A DNA stretch of 6,930 bases, from contig JAIRPZ010000132.1 of NCBI GenBank assembly GCA_031256755.1, positions 1 to 6,930 on the forward strand, written 5' to 3'. Shown here piece by piece: positions 1 through 5,919 of this stretch (its first letter is position 1; each line of letters opens with the position of its first letter). A program made the translations under genes and the position numbers. Source of the DNA: Planctomycetaceae bacterium. Lineage in GTDB: Bacteria; Planctomycetota; Planctomycetia; Pirellulales; Thermoguttaceae. The notes beneath the pieces are model-generated. The model ran no database searches and had not been told where the DNA came from. It saw nothing but the letters and a program-made list of their open reading frames with translations.

Positions 1-222
1 CCGGACAGACCCGGCGAACTGCACCGGATTTCGGGAATTATCGCACGGGAACGGGGCAACATTATTGAGTTGCAGCACAATCAGTTTGTGGACATTAACC
101 GGAACAGCGACAAGGGGACGGAACTGGCGGTCACGCTGGAGGCATTTGGACACGAACACAAGCAATCGATTCTGACGGCGTTGTCGCAGGAAGGTTATTC
201 ACCCGCCTTGCAGCCGTTTTGA
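1..222 (+). CDS. ilvA: Threonine dehydratase (threonine ammonia-lyase), C-terminal ACT-domain fragment
   Basis: This is the last 73 residues of a protein whose start lies left of the window; the frame is open from base 1 and stops at TGA 220-222. The fragment opens with PDRPGELHRISGIIA, followed by RGNIIELQHNQF and ELAVTLEAFGHEHK, which is the beta-alpha-beta pattern of the ACT regulatory domain at the end of PLP-dependent threonine dehydratases (DRPG-L--I---I---GANIIE---DR). The full enzyme deaminates L-threonine to 2-oxobutyrate and ammonia in the cytoplasm, the entry step to isoleucine or a catabolic step; the ACT domain would bind the effector amino acid. The PLP domain is outside the window, so the catalytic residues cannot be checked, and another enzyme with the same ACT tail (for example a serine/threonine dehydratase of unknown preference) is possible. 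The short single-ACT tail resembles the compact form more than the long IlvA with a doubled regulatory domain. Confidence 0.8.
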   Translation, partial: PDRPGELHRISGIIARERGNIIELQHNQFVDINRNSDKGTELAVTLEAFGHEHKQSILTALSQEGYSPALQPF

Positions 223-223
223 C

Positions 224-245
224 CGGTTAGCCGAACCGTTCTTCC
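224..245 (+). terminator. Weak hairpin after the threonine dehydratase gene
   Basis: Immediately after the stop codon, CGGTT (224-228) and AACCG (234-238) can form a 5-bp stem with a 5-nt loop, followed by the pyrimidine-rich TTCTTCC (239-245). The position fits a transcription terminator, but the stem is short and the U-tract is interrupted, so it may be chance. Confidence 0.3.
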
Positions 246-335
246 GCATCGTTGATTTTTCGCCCGATTTCCTCTTTCGTTAACTGTGGAACGCGACCAG
301 AGTATGACAAGGGTTATAAAGCGGAAAACTTTTTT

Positions 336-881
336 ATGGCATATAGATTACCTAATGACCCTAATACTTGGGACACAGTTCGTTGGAGTGACGTCTATGA
401 TGCCGATTCACCAGACCCGTGGAGTGATATGTACAAGGCTATGGCACAGATACACGCCAAGAAACCAATGGTCTATAAAGATAATAAGAGATCGACCATC
501 GTATATGGTATAGTTGACCGACAAGCGGAACAATATTCAAGAGATGGTGCCGGTGTTCGGTGGCAATCCGGTATTAAGGATAAAAGGCCAGAGATTGAGA
601 CACGTGACGGAATAGTTTACAAGAACGGCATTCCACAGGGTGAGAATATCTTTATACCCGAATGGCCGGACAGTATGCAGAGATGGCACAATGGACAGAA
701 AGTACCTCTTGATAAAGAGACCCAGGAACGAATAGCAAAGAAGACCGAAGAAATTAAACGTTTGGGAAGAGAAGATAGCCTGTTGATGCTGAAATATACA
801 CTGCATATGCAGGCACAAAAAGCAAAAGAACAACAAAAGAAGCAAAACAAAACCCCAAGTAACCCAGAAATTGATCGCTGA
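336..881 (+). CDS. Hypothetical protein with charged coiled-coil C-terminus, AT-richer than neighbours
   Basis: I do not recognise a family for this 181-residue protein. From the ATG at 336 it begins MAYRLPNDPNTWDTVRWSDV; the frame stays open upstream to a TTG at 252, but the ATG is preferred because the upstream 28 residues look like translated spacer and a TATAAA lies at 315-320. The N-terminal two thirds are polar and aromatic (several Trp and Tyr, a DSPDPWSDMY segment near residues 24-33, and RDGIVYKNGIPQGENIF near 90-106). Residues about 126-172 are dense in Lys, Glu and Gln and probably form a long helix or coiled coil. There is no signal peptide, membrane segment or visible catalytic motif, so a cytoplasmic location is likely. 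Base composition is clearly lower in GC: three 60-nt lines within it count to about 37, 50 and 35 percent, against 60 percent for a line of carA. With convergent iorA downstream it stands as a single-gene unit, possibly acquired by transfer. Confidence 0.6.
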   Translation: MAYRLPNDPNTWDTVRWSDVYDADSPDPWSDMYKAMAQIHAKKPMVYKDNKRSTIVYGIVDRQAEQYSRDGAGVRWQSGIKDKRPEIETRDGIVYKNGIPQGENIFIPEWPDSMQRWHNGQKVPLDKETQERIAKKTEEIKRLGREDSLLMLKYTLHMQAQKAKEQQKKQNKTPSNPEIDR

Positions 882-956
882 GCGTTTCAGACAAAAAAAG
901 ACGGCAACCTTCATTAATACGAAGATAAAAGCGTTTAAGATGATGTTGTATCTTTA

Positions 957-987
957 CCGCAACAGACACAGGCGGCATCTGTTGCGG
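957..987. repeat. Perfect 10-bp inverted repeat (strong hairpin) between convergent genes
   Basis: CCGCAACAGA at 957-966 is exactly mirrored by TCTGTTGCGG at 978-987, with an 11-nt loop between. It lies about 75 nt after the stop of the plus-strand gene ending at 881 and about 100 nt beyond the iorA stop at 1089, so it could end transcription from both sides. Neither side carries a run of T after the stem, so it is not a classical intrinsic terminator; a bidirectional terminator without U-tract, an mRNA 3'-end stabiliser or a protein-binding site all remain possible. Confidence 0.5.
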
Positions 988-1000
988 ACTCGCTGATATG

Positions 1001-1020
1001 CGGATTATTACGGATTATTA
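1001..1020. repeat. Tandem duplication of a 10-mer
   Basis: CGGATTATTA occurs twice head to tail with no difference (1001-1010 and 1011-1020), in non-coding DNA between the hairpin at 957-987 and the end of iorA. Function unknown; it may be simple slippage. Confidence 0.6.
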
Positions 1021-1088
1021 ACACAGAAACACAAATTTGAGTTGCGCAAAAGGGCTAATGTTCTTCATGTTATAACTCCGTTTCATGC

Positions 1089-2852
1089 TTACCCGATAGC
1101 CCGTGCCGGACAAATGTTCCGGCACATGCCGCAGCCGGCACAAAGCAATTCGTTGATCCGAATCCGTCCGCCGATCTTTTCCAATGCAGGACAGCCCAGT
1201 TTCAAACAAACCTGACACTTCCGGCATATCTTTTCCGTAACAGAAAGCGGCGGTCCCGGCAGTTGACGCAAATGCTGCGGACAGGGCGATTTCGAGATAA
1301 TCAGCCACGGCTCCGCCGATTCCGTTGCCGCTTTCAGCATCGCAGCGGCAGTTTGAATGTCCCGCGGATCCACCGTCCGCACATTTTTCAGACCGCAAGC
1401 CCTGCCGAGTTCTTCGATAGAAACCTCGCCGGTCGATTCCCCCATCAGCGTCCGTCCTGAACCGGGATTGTCCTGATACCCCGTCATCGCCGTAATCCGG
1501 TTATCCGCAACAATAATCGTTGACGCACCTTTGTTGTAAGCAATGTCGAGCAAGCCGGTGATACCGCTGTGAAAAAACGTGGAATCACCGACAATGCCGA
1601 CAATCTTTTGCGGCTGCTTGCGGTTTCGCTGGGCTTTCTCAATTCCGTGCGCCATGGAAATACCGCCGCCCATACAGAGAATCGTGTCCATGCGGGAAAG
1701 AGGCGGAAATACACCCAAACTATAACAACCGATGTCGCCGGTGACAACAACATCGAGCCGCCCGAGCGCATAAAAGATGCCCCGATGCGGACAGCCGGGA
1801 CACAGCACAGGCGGACGCGCAGGAAGATCAGGCAACGTATGAATGGAATCCTGATCCGCAGTGAGTGCGGTTGTCGGTGCGTTTTTGAACAGCGGATTTT
1901 TCAACAGTACATCCGGCGAAAGTTCACCGATATTCGGAAGAATATCTTTACCATGACATGGAATTCCTAACGCTTTGATATGTTCTTCTAAAAAATCATC
2001 AAGTTCTTCGACAACGAAAACCTCCCCGACTCCGGCGGCAAACGTTTTGATCAATTCATCGGGAAACGGAAAAGGCATGCCCAGTTTCAGCACGGACACA
2101 TCGGGAAACACTTCCCGGACGTACTGATACGCAATGCCAGAGGTGATAATGCCGTATCGTTTATCGTTCCAAATAATTTTATTCGCAGCAAAACCGGTGC
2201 CGTAACGGCAGAGTTTGCGGATGCGTTCTTCGACTTTGTGCCGCATCGGTCTTCCCCAAATGGGAATCGGAATGTAGCGGGGCGGATTTTTTTCAAATGT
2301 AATTTCTCTGCCGGTTTCCTGCCGGGCTGTTTCCGTGACCAAACTGCGGGAATGGGAAGTGCGTGTTGTCATCCGCAAAATGACCGGCGTGCTGAATTCT
2401 TCCGAAATCTGCATGGACAGTTTGACAAATTCTTTCGCTTCTTCGGAATCGGACGGTTCGAGAACGGGAATCTTGGCGAATCGGGCATAATGCCGGGTAT
2501 CTTGTTCGTTCTGCGACGAGTGCATGCCGGGATCGTCGGCAACGACGGCAACGAATCCGCCGACCGTACCGATGTGTGCCAGCGTCATCAGCGGATCGGC
2601 AGCAACGTTGAGACCGACATGTTTCATCGTTGTGATCACTCTTGCGCCGGCAAAGGCGGCACCGGCAGCGGCTTCAAAGGCAACTTTTTCGTTGGGCGAC
2701 CACTCGGCGTAGATTACGTCTTTATATTTACCGGCAATGGTTTCCAGAATTTCGGTGGAAGGCGTGCCGGGATAACCAGCGGCAAAAGTCACGCCGGCTT
2801 CGTAGGCACCGCGTGCAACGGCTTCGTTGCCGGATAAAAGTTTTTTTGTCAT
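1089..2852 (-). CDS. iorA: Indolepyruvate ferredoxin oxidoreductase, alpha subunit (IorA)
   Basis: This 587-residue protein is the large subunit of the TPP- and Fe-S-dependent enzyme that oxidatively decarboxylates aryl pyruvates (from Trp, Phe, Tyr transamination) to aryl-acetyl-CoA, passing electrons to ferredoxin in the anaerobic cytoplasm. Residues 1-180 are the pyrimidine-type domain, with LLSGNEAVARGAYEAG, GYPGTPSTEI (27-36) and DDPGMHSSQNEQDTR (106-120). The pyrophosphate-type domain carries CPGCPHRG (351-358), GDIGCYSLG (372-380) and the TPP/Mg motif GDSTFFHSG (422-430) with N451 downstream. The C-terminus is a two-cluster ferredoxin module: Cys543, 546, 549, 554 and Cys571, 574, 577, 581. 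Length and all motifs are intact. The start is the ATG at 2852-2850 (MTKKLLSG); the longer open frame runs into carA on the other strand and is rejected. No Shine-Dalgarno is visible. The partner gene iorB is not downstream, where a convergent hypothetical gene lies, so the beta subunit must be encoded elsewhere. Confidence 0.95.
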   Translation of the reverse strand: MTKKLLSGNEAVARGAYEAGVTFAAGYPGTPSTEILETIAGKYKDVIYAEWSPNEKVAFEAAAGAAFAGARVITTMKHVGLNVAADPLMTLAHIGTVGGFVAVVADDPGMHSSQNEQDTRHYARFAKIPVLEPSDSEEAKEFVKLSMQISEEFSTPVILRMTTRTSHSRSLVTETARQETGREITFEKNPPRYIPIPIWGRPMRHKVEERIRKLCRYGTGFAANKIIWNDKRYGIITSGIAYQYVREVFPDVSVLKLGMPFPFPDELIKTFAAGVGEVFVVEELDDFLEEHIKALGIPCHGKDILPNIGELSPDVLLKNPLFKNAPTTALTADQDSIHTLPDLPARPPVLCPGCPHRGIFYALGRLDVVVTGDIGCYSLGVFPPLSRMDTILCMGGGISMAHGIEKAQRNRKQPQKIVGIVGDSTFFHSGITGLLDIAYNKGASTIIVADNRITAMTGYQDNPGSGRTLMGESTGEVSIEELGRACGLKNVRTVDPRDIQTAAAMLKAATESAEPWLIISKSPCPQHLRQLPGPPLSVTEKICRKCQVCLKLGCPALEKIGGRIRINELLCAGCGMCRNICPARAIG

Positions 2853-2885
2853 TGCTGCGGTCAATGCATCATCGGTAGAGGTATT

Positions 2886-2913
2886 AGTATGCCGGAACCG
2901 GCAGTATTTGCAA
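2886..2913 (-). promoter_or_regulatory. Candidate iorA promoter
   Basis: Read on the minus strand, TTGCAA (2913-2908) and CATACT (2891-2886) are separated by 16 nt and each match four of six consensus sigma-70 positions. Transcription would begin near 2879, leaving about 27 nt before the iorA ATG. The boxes are weak and the call rests mainly on position. Confidence 0.35.
2890..2903. promoter_or_regulatory. 6-bp inverted repeat in the iorA/carA divergent region (operator candidate)
   Basis: TGCCGG (2890-2895), AA, CCGGCA (2898-2903) form an inverted repeat with a two-base centre. It falls between the -35 and -10 boxes of the candidate iorA promoter, a typical place for a repressor site. The hexamer is also common elsewhere in the window, which lowers confidence. 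Confidence 0.35.
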
Positions 2914-2924
2914 GACGGGATTTG

Positions 2925-2960
2925 TCCTGCCGCTGCGCTCTTGACGTTCCTGCCGCTGCG
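2925..2960 (+). repeat. 13-bp perfect direct repeat around the carA -35 box
   Basis: TCCTGCCGCTGCG is present at 2925-2937 and again at 2948-2960, 23 bp apart start to start, about two helical turns. The first copy ends three bases before the -35 box and the second starts just after it, within the spacer. Two identical sites on one face of the helix at a promoter are what one expects for a transcription factor bound in tandem; which factor is unknown. Confidence 0.55.
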
Positions 2961-2969
2961 GTTTATACT
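2941..2969 (+). promoter_or_regulatory. carA promoter (sigma-70 type)
   Basis: TTGACG at 2941-2946 and TATACT at 2964-2969, five of six consensus bases each, are spaced by exactly 17 nt. It is the best promoter in the window. Initiation about seven bases after the -10 box would fall near 2976, only about 3 nt before the carA ATG at 2979, so the transcript would be leaderless or nearly so. No Shine-Dalgarno lies before that ATG, in agreement. Confidence 0.7.
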
Positions 2970-2978
2970 TCTGCCTTT

Positions 2979-4139
2979 ATGACATGTCCTCCGCTGCTTG
3001 CTTTCACAAACCGGACTCCCGGCATCCTCGCTCTCGAAGACGGACGCTGTTTTACCGGCGTTTCCGTCGGGTACGAAGGACAATCAACCGGCGAAGTCGT
3101 TTTCAATACGTCCATGACCGGCTATCAGGAAATTATCACCGATAATTCCTATGCCGGTCAGATTGTGGTCATGACGTATCCGCAGATTGGCAACACCGGT
3201 TTCAATCCCGAAGATCACGAATCCGCCAAACCGCGGATACAAGGTTTTCTGATGCGGGAATATTCCCCCGGCATGTCCAACCGTATTTCCAACTGGCGGG
3301 CAACCGAATCCCTCGGCGATTATCTCAAACGCCATCAAATCCCCGCCCTGTCCGAAATTGATACCCGGTCGCTCACCCGGCACTTGCGGACGCACGGTTT
3401 AAAACGGGGAATTATCGCCGTCGGTTCGTGGAAAACCGATGACCTTATCCAAAAAGCGTTGGCATCGCCGAAACTTGAAGAACTTGACCTCGTCGGACAA
3501 CTGACAGTGGACAAACCGGTCGAATGGACGGAATCATGTCCATGGATACAAAAACCGGTATGCGCTGCCAATGTTGCCGTCTTCGATTTCGGGATCAAGC
3601 AAAATATTATGCGGTCGCTTGTCTCTTTGGGGGCGAAAGTCACAGTTGTTCCTGCCGGGACAACGGCAGAGACCGTCTTGAAAATGCAGCCGCAGGGAGT
3701 GATCTTGTCCAACGGTCCCGGCGATCCGGCACGGCTTGAAAACATTGTTGCCGAAATCCGAAAATTGATCGGCTGTGTGCCGGTTTTCGGGATTTGTCTG
3801 GGACATCAATTATTGGGCAGGGCATTCGGGGCTTCGACTTACAAGATGAAGTTCGGACACCGGGGAGCGAATCAGCCGGTGCTGAACAAGCAGACCGGAC
3901 GTGTTGAAATCACTTCGCAGAATCACAGTTTTTGTGTTGATCCGGCGACATTGCCGCCGGATGTTGAGGTGTCGCATGTGAATTTGAATGACGGAACGGT
4001 TGAGGGAATTCGGCACAAAACGCTGCCGGTTTTTTCGGTGCAGTACCATCCTGAAGCGGCGGCGGGTCCGCACGATGCAGAATATTTGTTTGAGCAATTT
4101 TTGCAGTTCGGGCGGAAAATATCGTCTCCCGCCCGTTAA
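2979..4139 (+). CDS. carA: Carbamoyl phosphate synthetase, small (glutamine amidotransferase) subunit
   Basis: CarA hydrolyses glutamine and channels the ammonia to CarB, which makes carbamoyl phosphate from bicarbonate and ATP for arginine and pyrimidine synthesis in the cytoplasm. The 386-residue protein has the usual length (E. coli 382). The N-terminal CPSase domain shows ILALEDGRCFTG, GEVVFNTSMTGYQEI and LSEIDTRSLTRHLR. The C-terminal class I amidotransferase domain shows FDFGIKQNIMR, LSNGPGDP, the nucleophile elbow GICLGHQ with Cys273, and the dyad partners His357 and Glu359 in QYHPEAAAGPHD. The start at ATG 2979 is chosen because it lies directly after a strong promoter and gives the family's usual N-terminus; an in-frame ATG at 2889 would lie upstream of that promoter and add unrelated residues. 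carB is not in the window: the next gene on this strand is an outer-membrane protein, so the two CPSase subunits are not adjacent here. Confidence 0.96.
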   Translation: MTCPPLLAFTNRTPGILALEDGRCFTGVSVGYEGQSTGEVVFNTSMTGYQEIITDNSYAGQIVVMTYPQIGNTGFNPEDHESAKPRIQGFLMREYSPGMSNRISNWRATESLGDYLKRHQIPALSEIDTRSLTRHLRTHGLKRGIIAVGSWKTDDLIQKALASPKLEELDLVGQLTVDKPVEWTESCPWIQKPVCAANVAVFDFGIKQNIMRSLVSLGAKVTVVPAGTTAETVLKMQPQGVILSNGPGDPARLENIVAEIRKLIGCVPVFGICLGHQLLGRAFGASTYKMKFGHRGANQPVLNKQTGRVEITSQNHSFCVDPATLPPDVEVSHVNLNDGTVEGIRHKTLPVFSVQYHPEAAAGPHDAEYLFEQFLQFGRKISSPAR

Positions 4140-4148
4140 ACCGGCATA

Positions 4149-4179
4149 ATCGGTAAAGTTTGCCTGTTTTATTGCCGAT
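4149..4179 (+). terminator. Stem-loop between carA and the outer-membrane gene
   Basis: ATCGGTAA (4149-4156) can pair with TTGCCGAT (4172-4179), eight pairs with one G-U, around a 15-nt loop. It sits 9 nt after the carA stop and 11 nt before the next ATG. Only TTT follows, so it may be a weak terminator or attenuating structure, or lie in the leader of the next gene. Confidence 0.35.
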
Positions 4180-4190
4180 TTCAACGGATA

Positions 4191-5159
4191 ATGAAGTTCT
4201 TTCTCGTATCATTGACGTTCGTTGTCTGCGGAACAGTATGCTGTACCGGCAGCGGACAGGAAATGCCGGAGACACCGGAAACAGATTCCCCTTTTTTTGC
4301 GGAACACCGTCTTTTTTCAGCCGATGCCGATTTGTACCTCGGACAAAAAACACGCCGGCGGGGCGGAAGCGGCGGACGCATCTGGGGAAACCTTTACTAC
4401 GGCGGTTCAACTCTTCGTCCGCAGGATACTCCCAAAATTCAGCCCGTTTTTTACGGATTTCAACTCGGTTTCGATGCCGTAAAATCTTACGGGGGCTATT
4501 CCACCTATTTCCTTAACGTCAACCAAAGCGATACAAAGAGCGCACTCGTCTCGAATAAAATCGAAAATTATTTTTTCGGTCTCGGTCAATTCTATTACTT
4601 GCGGTACTGCCACTTCGGTTATACCGCTGCCGGCGGATATGACCGGTACGAAACCGCTGCTGACGGAATCAAAGGAAACGGAGACGGATTGCAGGCAAAC
4701 CTGTTCGGCGAATTCGGCATCGATATTCTGCTTGGAAAATGGGCTTTGCGTCCGTATTACGCACTGCAATACGATTTTCTCTATCATGGCAGGATCGGCA
4801 GTTCTCCTGCCGTTCTTTATCAGGATTGGAACGGGCATGGATTCGAGCAACTGATGGGACTTCGGACGGATTGGCAAATCACGAATTCACTGACGGTACA
4901 GGCACGTGCGACTTGGGTACGCGAATTGTTAAGCAGTATGCCGCCGTATTACCATCTCCGGTTTTCACCGATGCAGGGCGTTCAAACGCCGGCAATCATG
5001 TTTTTTGAAGGCAATACCGGACGCGATTGGGCTTGGCTCGGCGGCGGAATCAAACTGGAAAAGGAATTCAATATCATCACCTATCTCGATTATGATGTAC
5101 TGGTCAATACCCGGCATGTCACTCATCTCGGCTCATTCGGGGTTTGTCTCAACTGGTAA
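4191..5159 (+). CDS. Outer-membrane beta-barrel protein, autotransporter-type barrel with minimal passenger
   Basis: The 322-residue protein starts with a Sec signal peptide (MKFFLVSLTFVVCGTVCC..., about residues 1-23; no proper lipobox despite the cysteines). A short polar segment to about residue 85 follows, then alternating aromatic/glycine beta-strands to the C-terminus. The strand set matches the autotransporter beta-domain: FYGFQLGFDAV (87-97), GYTAAGGYDRYET (143-155), GDGLQANLFGEFGID (164-178), LRPYYALQYDFLYHG (186-200), QLMGLRTDWQI (220-230), LTVQARATWVRELL (234-247), ending in the terminal strand LGSFGVCLNW with an aromatic last residue, as needed by the BAM machinery. Ordinary autotransporters carry a long passenger before the barrel; here there are only about 60 residues, so it is more likely a stand-alone barrel (pore or anchor) of that fold. 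It is 51 nt after carA, with a stem-loop between, and has only a weak GGA before its ATG. Substrate unknown. Confidence 0.8.
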   Translation: MKFFLVSLTFVVCGTVCCTGSGQEMPETPETDSPFFAEHRLFSADADLYLGQKTRRRGGSGGRIWGNLYYGGSTLRPQDTPKIQPVFYGFQLGFDAVKSYGGYSTYFLNVNQSDTKSALVSNKIENYFFGLGQFYYLRYCHFGYTAAGGYDRYETAADGIKGNGDGLQANLFGEFGIDILLGKWALRPYYALQYDFLYHGRIGSSPAVLYQDWNGHGFEQLMGLRTDWQITNSLTVQARATWVRELLSSMPPYYHLRFSPMQGVQTPAIMFFEGNTGRDWAWLGGGIKLEKEFNIITYLDYDVLVNTRHVTHLGSFGVCLNW

Positions 5160-5173
5160 CCGGAGTCCCCCTG

Positions 5174-5201
5174 TCGACAATTATCAGAAAAACACTACAA
5201 T
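5174..5201 (+). promoter_or_regulatory. Candidate promoter for the corrinoid-protein/BMC operon
   Basis: TCGACA at 5174-5179 and TACAAT at 5196-5201, five of six consensus bases each, are separated by 16 nt in the 89-bp gap before the corrinoid gene. Transcription would start near 5208, giving a leader of about 40 nt. This suggests that the corrinoid and shell genes are transcribed separately from the outer-membrane gene. Confidence 0.45.
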
Positions 5202-5248
5202 TCCTGCCAGTTTATCGAAGACATTCCAATCAATCATTTTGATTTTTG

Positions 5249-5878
5249 ATGGATTTTTCCGTTCTTGCACAAGGAGTCATTGACGGCGATCTGGATACGG
5301 TTTTGGGCGAAGTCCGCCGGTATCTTGCCGAAGACGCTCCGCCGCAAACCGTGATGGAGGAACATCTTCTGCCGGCGATGAGCGAAGTCGGCCGTCTCTT
5401 TGAAGAGGGAGAATACTTCGTGCCGGAATTGATGATGTCTGCCCGAACCATGCAGGAATCTATGAAAATTTTGAATCCGCTTTTGACGCAGTCCGGTGTA
5501 CAGAAAATCGGGCGTGTGGTTATCGGTACAGTCAAAGGGGATTTTCACGACATCGGCAAAAATCTTGTGGCGGCGATGCTGGAAGGCGGGGGTTTTGAAG
5601 TGGTTGATCTTGGAGTGGATGTTCCGCCGGAAAAGTTTGCCGATGCTGTCCGGCAGCGGGAAGGCACGCTTGTGGCGTTATCGGCATTGCTGACAACAAC
5701 GATGCCGCAAATGAAAAAAGTCATTGAAAAGTTGGAAGCGGACGGATTGCGGAAATCGTCTAAAGTGATTATCGGCGGTGCGCCGGTTACGGGCGAGTTT
5801 GCGGAAAAAATCGGGGCAGACGGATACAGCGATAATGCCGGTGCTGCGGTCACTCTCGCAAAAAGTTTTTTTGTTTAA
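5249..5878 (+). CDS. Corrinoid methyl-carrier protein (MtaC/MtbC/MtgC-like, B12-binding)
   Basis: The 209-residue protein is a cobalamin-binding methyl carrier of the kind that takes a methyl group from a substrate-specific methyltransferase (methanol, methylamines, glycine betaine, methoxy compounds) and passes it to a second methyltransferase acting on a C1 carrier. Residues 1-80 form the helical cap domain (VMEEHLLPAMSEVGRLFEEGEYFVPELMMSA). From about 88 the Rossmann-type B12 domain follows: VVIGTVKGDFHDIGKNLV contains the DxHxxG motif (Asp98, His100 as lower axial Co ligand, Gly103), then DLGVDVPPEKF, the SxL element ALSALL (Ser145) and IIGGAPVT (GG 176-177). All binding elements are intact. 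The ATG at 5249 is preferred over an adjacent TTG at 5246; no Shine-Dalgarno is visible. No methyltransferase or reductive activase is adjacent, so the substrate cannot be assigned. The next gene, 41 nt downstream, is a microcompartment shell protein, probably in the same transcript. Confidence 0.93.
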   Translation: MDFSVLAQGVIDGDLDTVLGEVRRYLAEDAPPQTVMEEHLLPAMSEVGRLFEEGEYFVPELMMSARTMQESMKILNPLLTQSGVQKIGRVVIGTVKGDFHDIGKNLVAAMLEGGGFEVVDLGVDVPPEKFADAVRQREGTLVALSALLTTTMPQMKKVIEKLEADGLRKSSKVIIGGAPVTGEFAEKIGADGYSDNAGAAVTLAKSFFV

Positions 5879-5884
5879 GTTTGT

Positions 5885-5901
5885 CCGGTATAATTATCCG
5901 G
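5885..5901. promoter_or_regulatory. Near-perfect palindrome with TATAAT between corrinoid and shell genes
   Basis: CCGG (5885-5888), a single extra T, then ATAATTAT (5890-5897) and CCGG (5898-5901) make a 16-bp palindrome interrupted by one base; TGTCC (5882-5886) and GGACA (5906-5910) offer an alternative outer pairing. The sequence includes TATAAT (5889-5894), but no good -35 box lies 16-18 nt upstream. It may be an operator, an internal promoter element, or an RNA hairpin that tunes expression of the shell gene. Confidence 0.35.
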
Positions 5902-5919
5902 CACAGGACATTGAAAATC

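Noticed and set aside
252..335. TTG start extending the hypothetical gene by 28 residues
   Set aside because: TTG start without a ribosome site; the added residues look like translated spacer. The ATG at 336 is the better choice, though the extension cannot be excluded.
1042..1049. 8-bp palindrome TTGCGCAA downstream of iorA
   Set aside because: Too short and without a T-run or related copy to support a terminator or operator call.
2238..2837. 199-codon plus-strand open frame opposite iorA
   Set aside because: Antisense shadow of a strongly conserved gene; the translated product has no recognisable pattern.
2889..2978. Upstream ATG start for carA
   Set aside because: It lies upstream of the strong TTGACG/TATACT promoter and adds 30 residues with no family counterpart.
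2853..3083. N-terminal extension of iorA on the minus strand by 77 residues
   Set aside because: It has no similarity to the family's N-terminus, overlaps the carA coding region head to head, and would place the start inside carA; the conserved MTKKLLSGNEA start at 2852 fits.
4191..4244. Lipoprotein signal because of the cysteines in VCGTVCCTG
   Set aside because: None of the cysteines follows a proper lipobox (L-[AS]-[GA]-C), so an ordinary signal peptide is more likely.
3910..4410. 166-codon minus-strand open frame across the end of carA and the start of the barrel gene
   Set aside because: Its product is rich in Arg, Pro and Ser as shadow frames are, and it overlaps two well supported genes.
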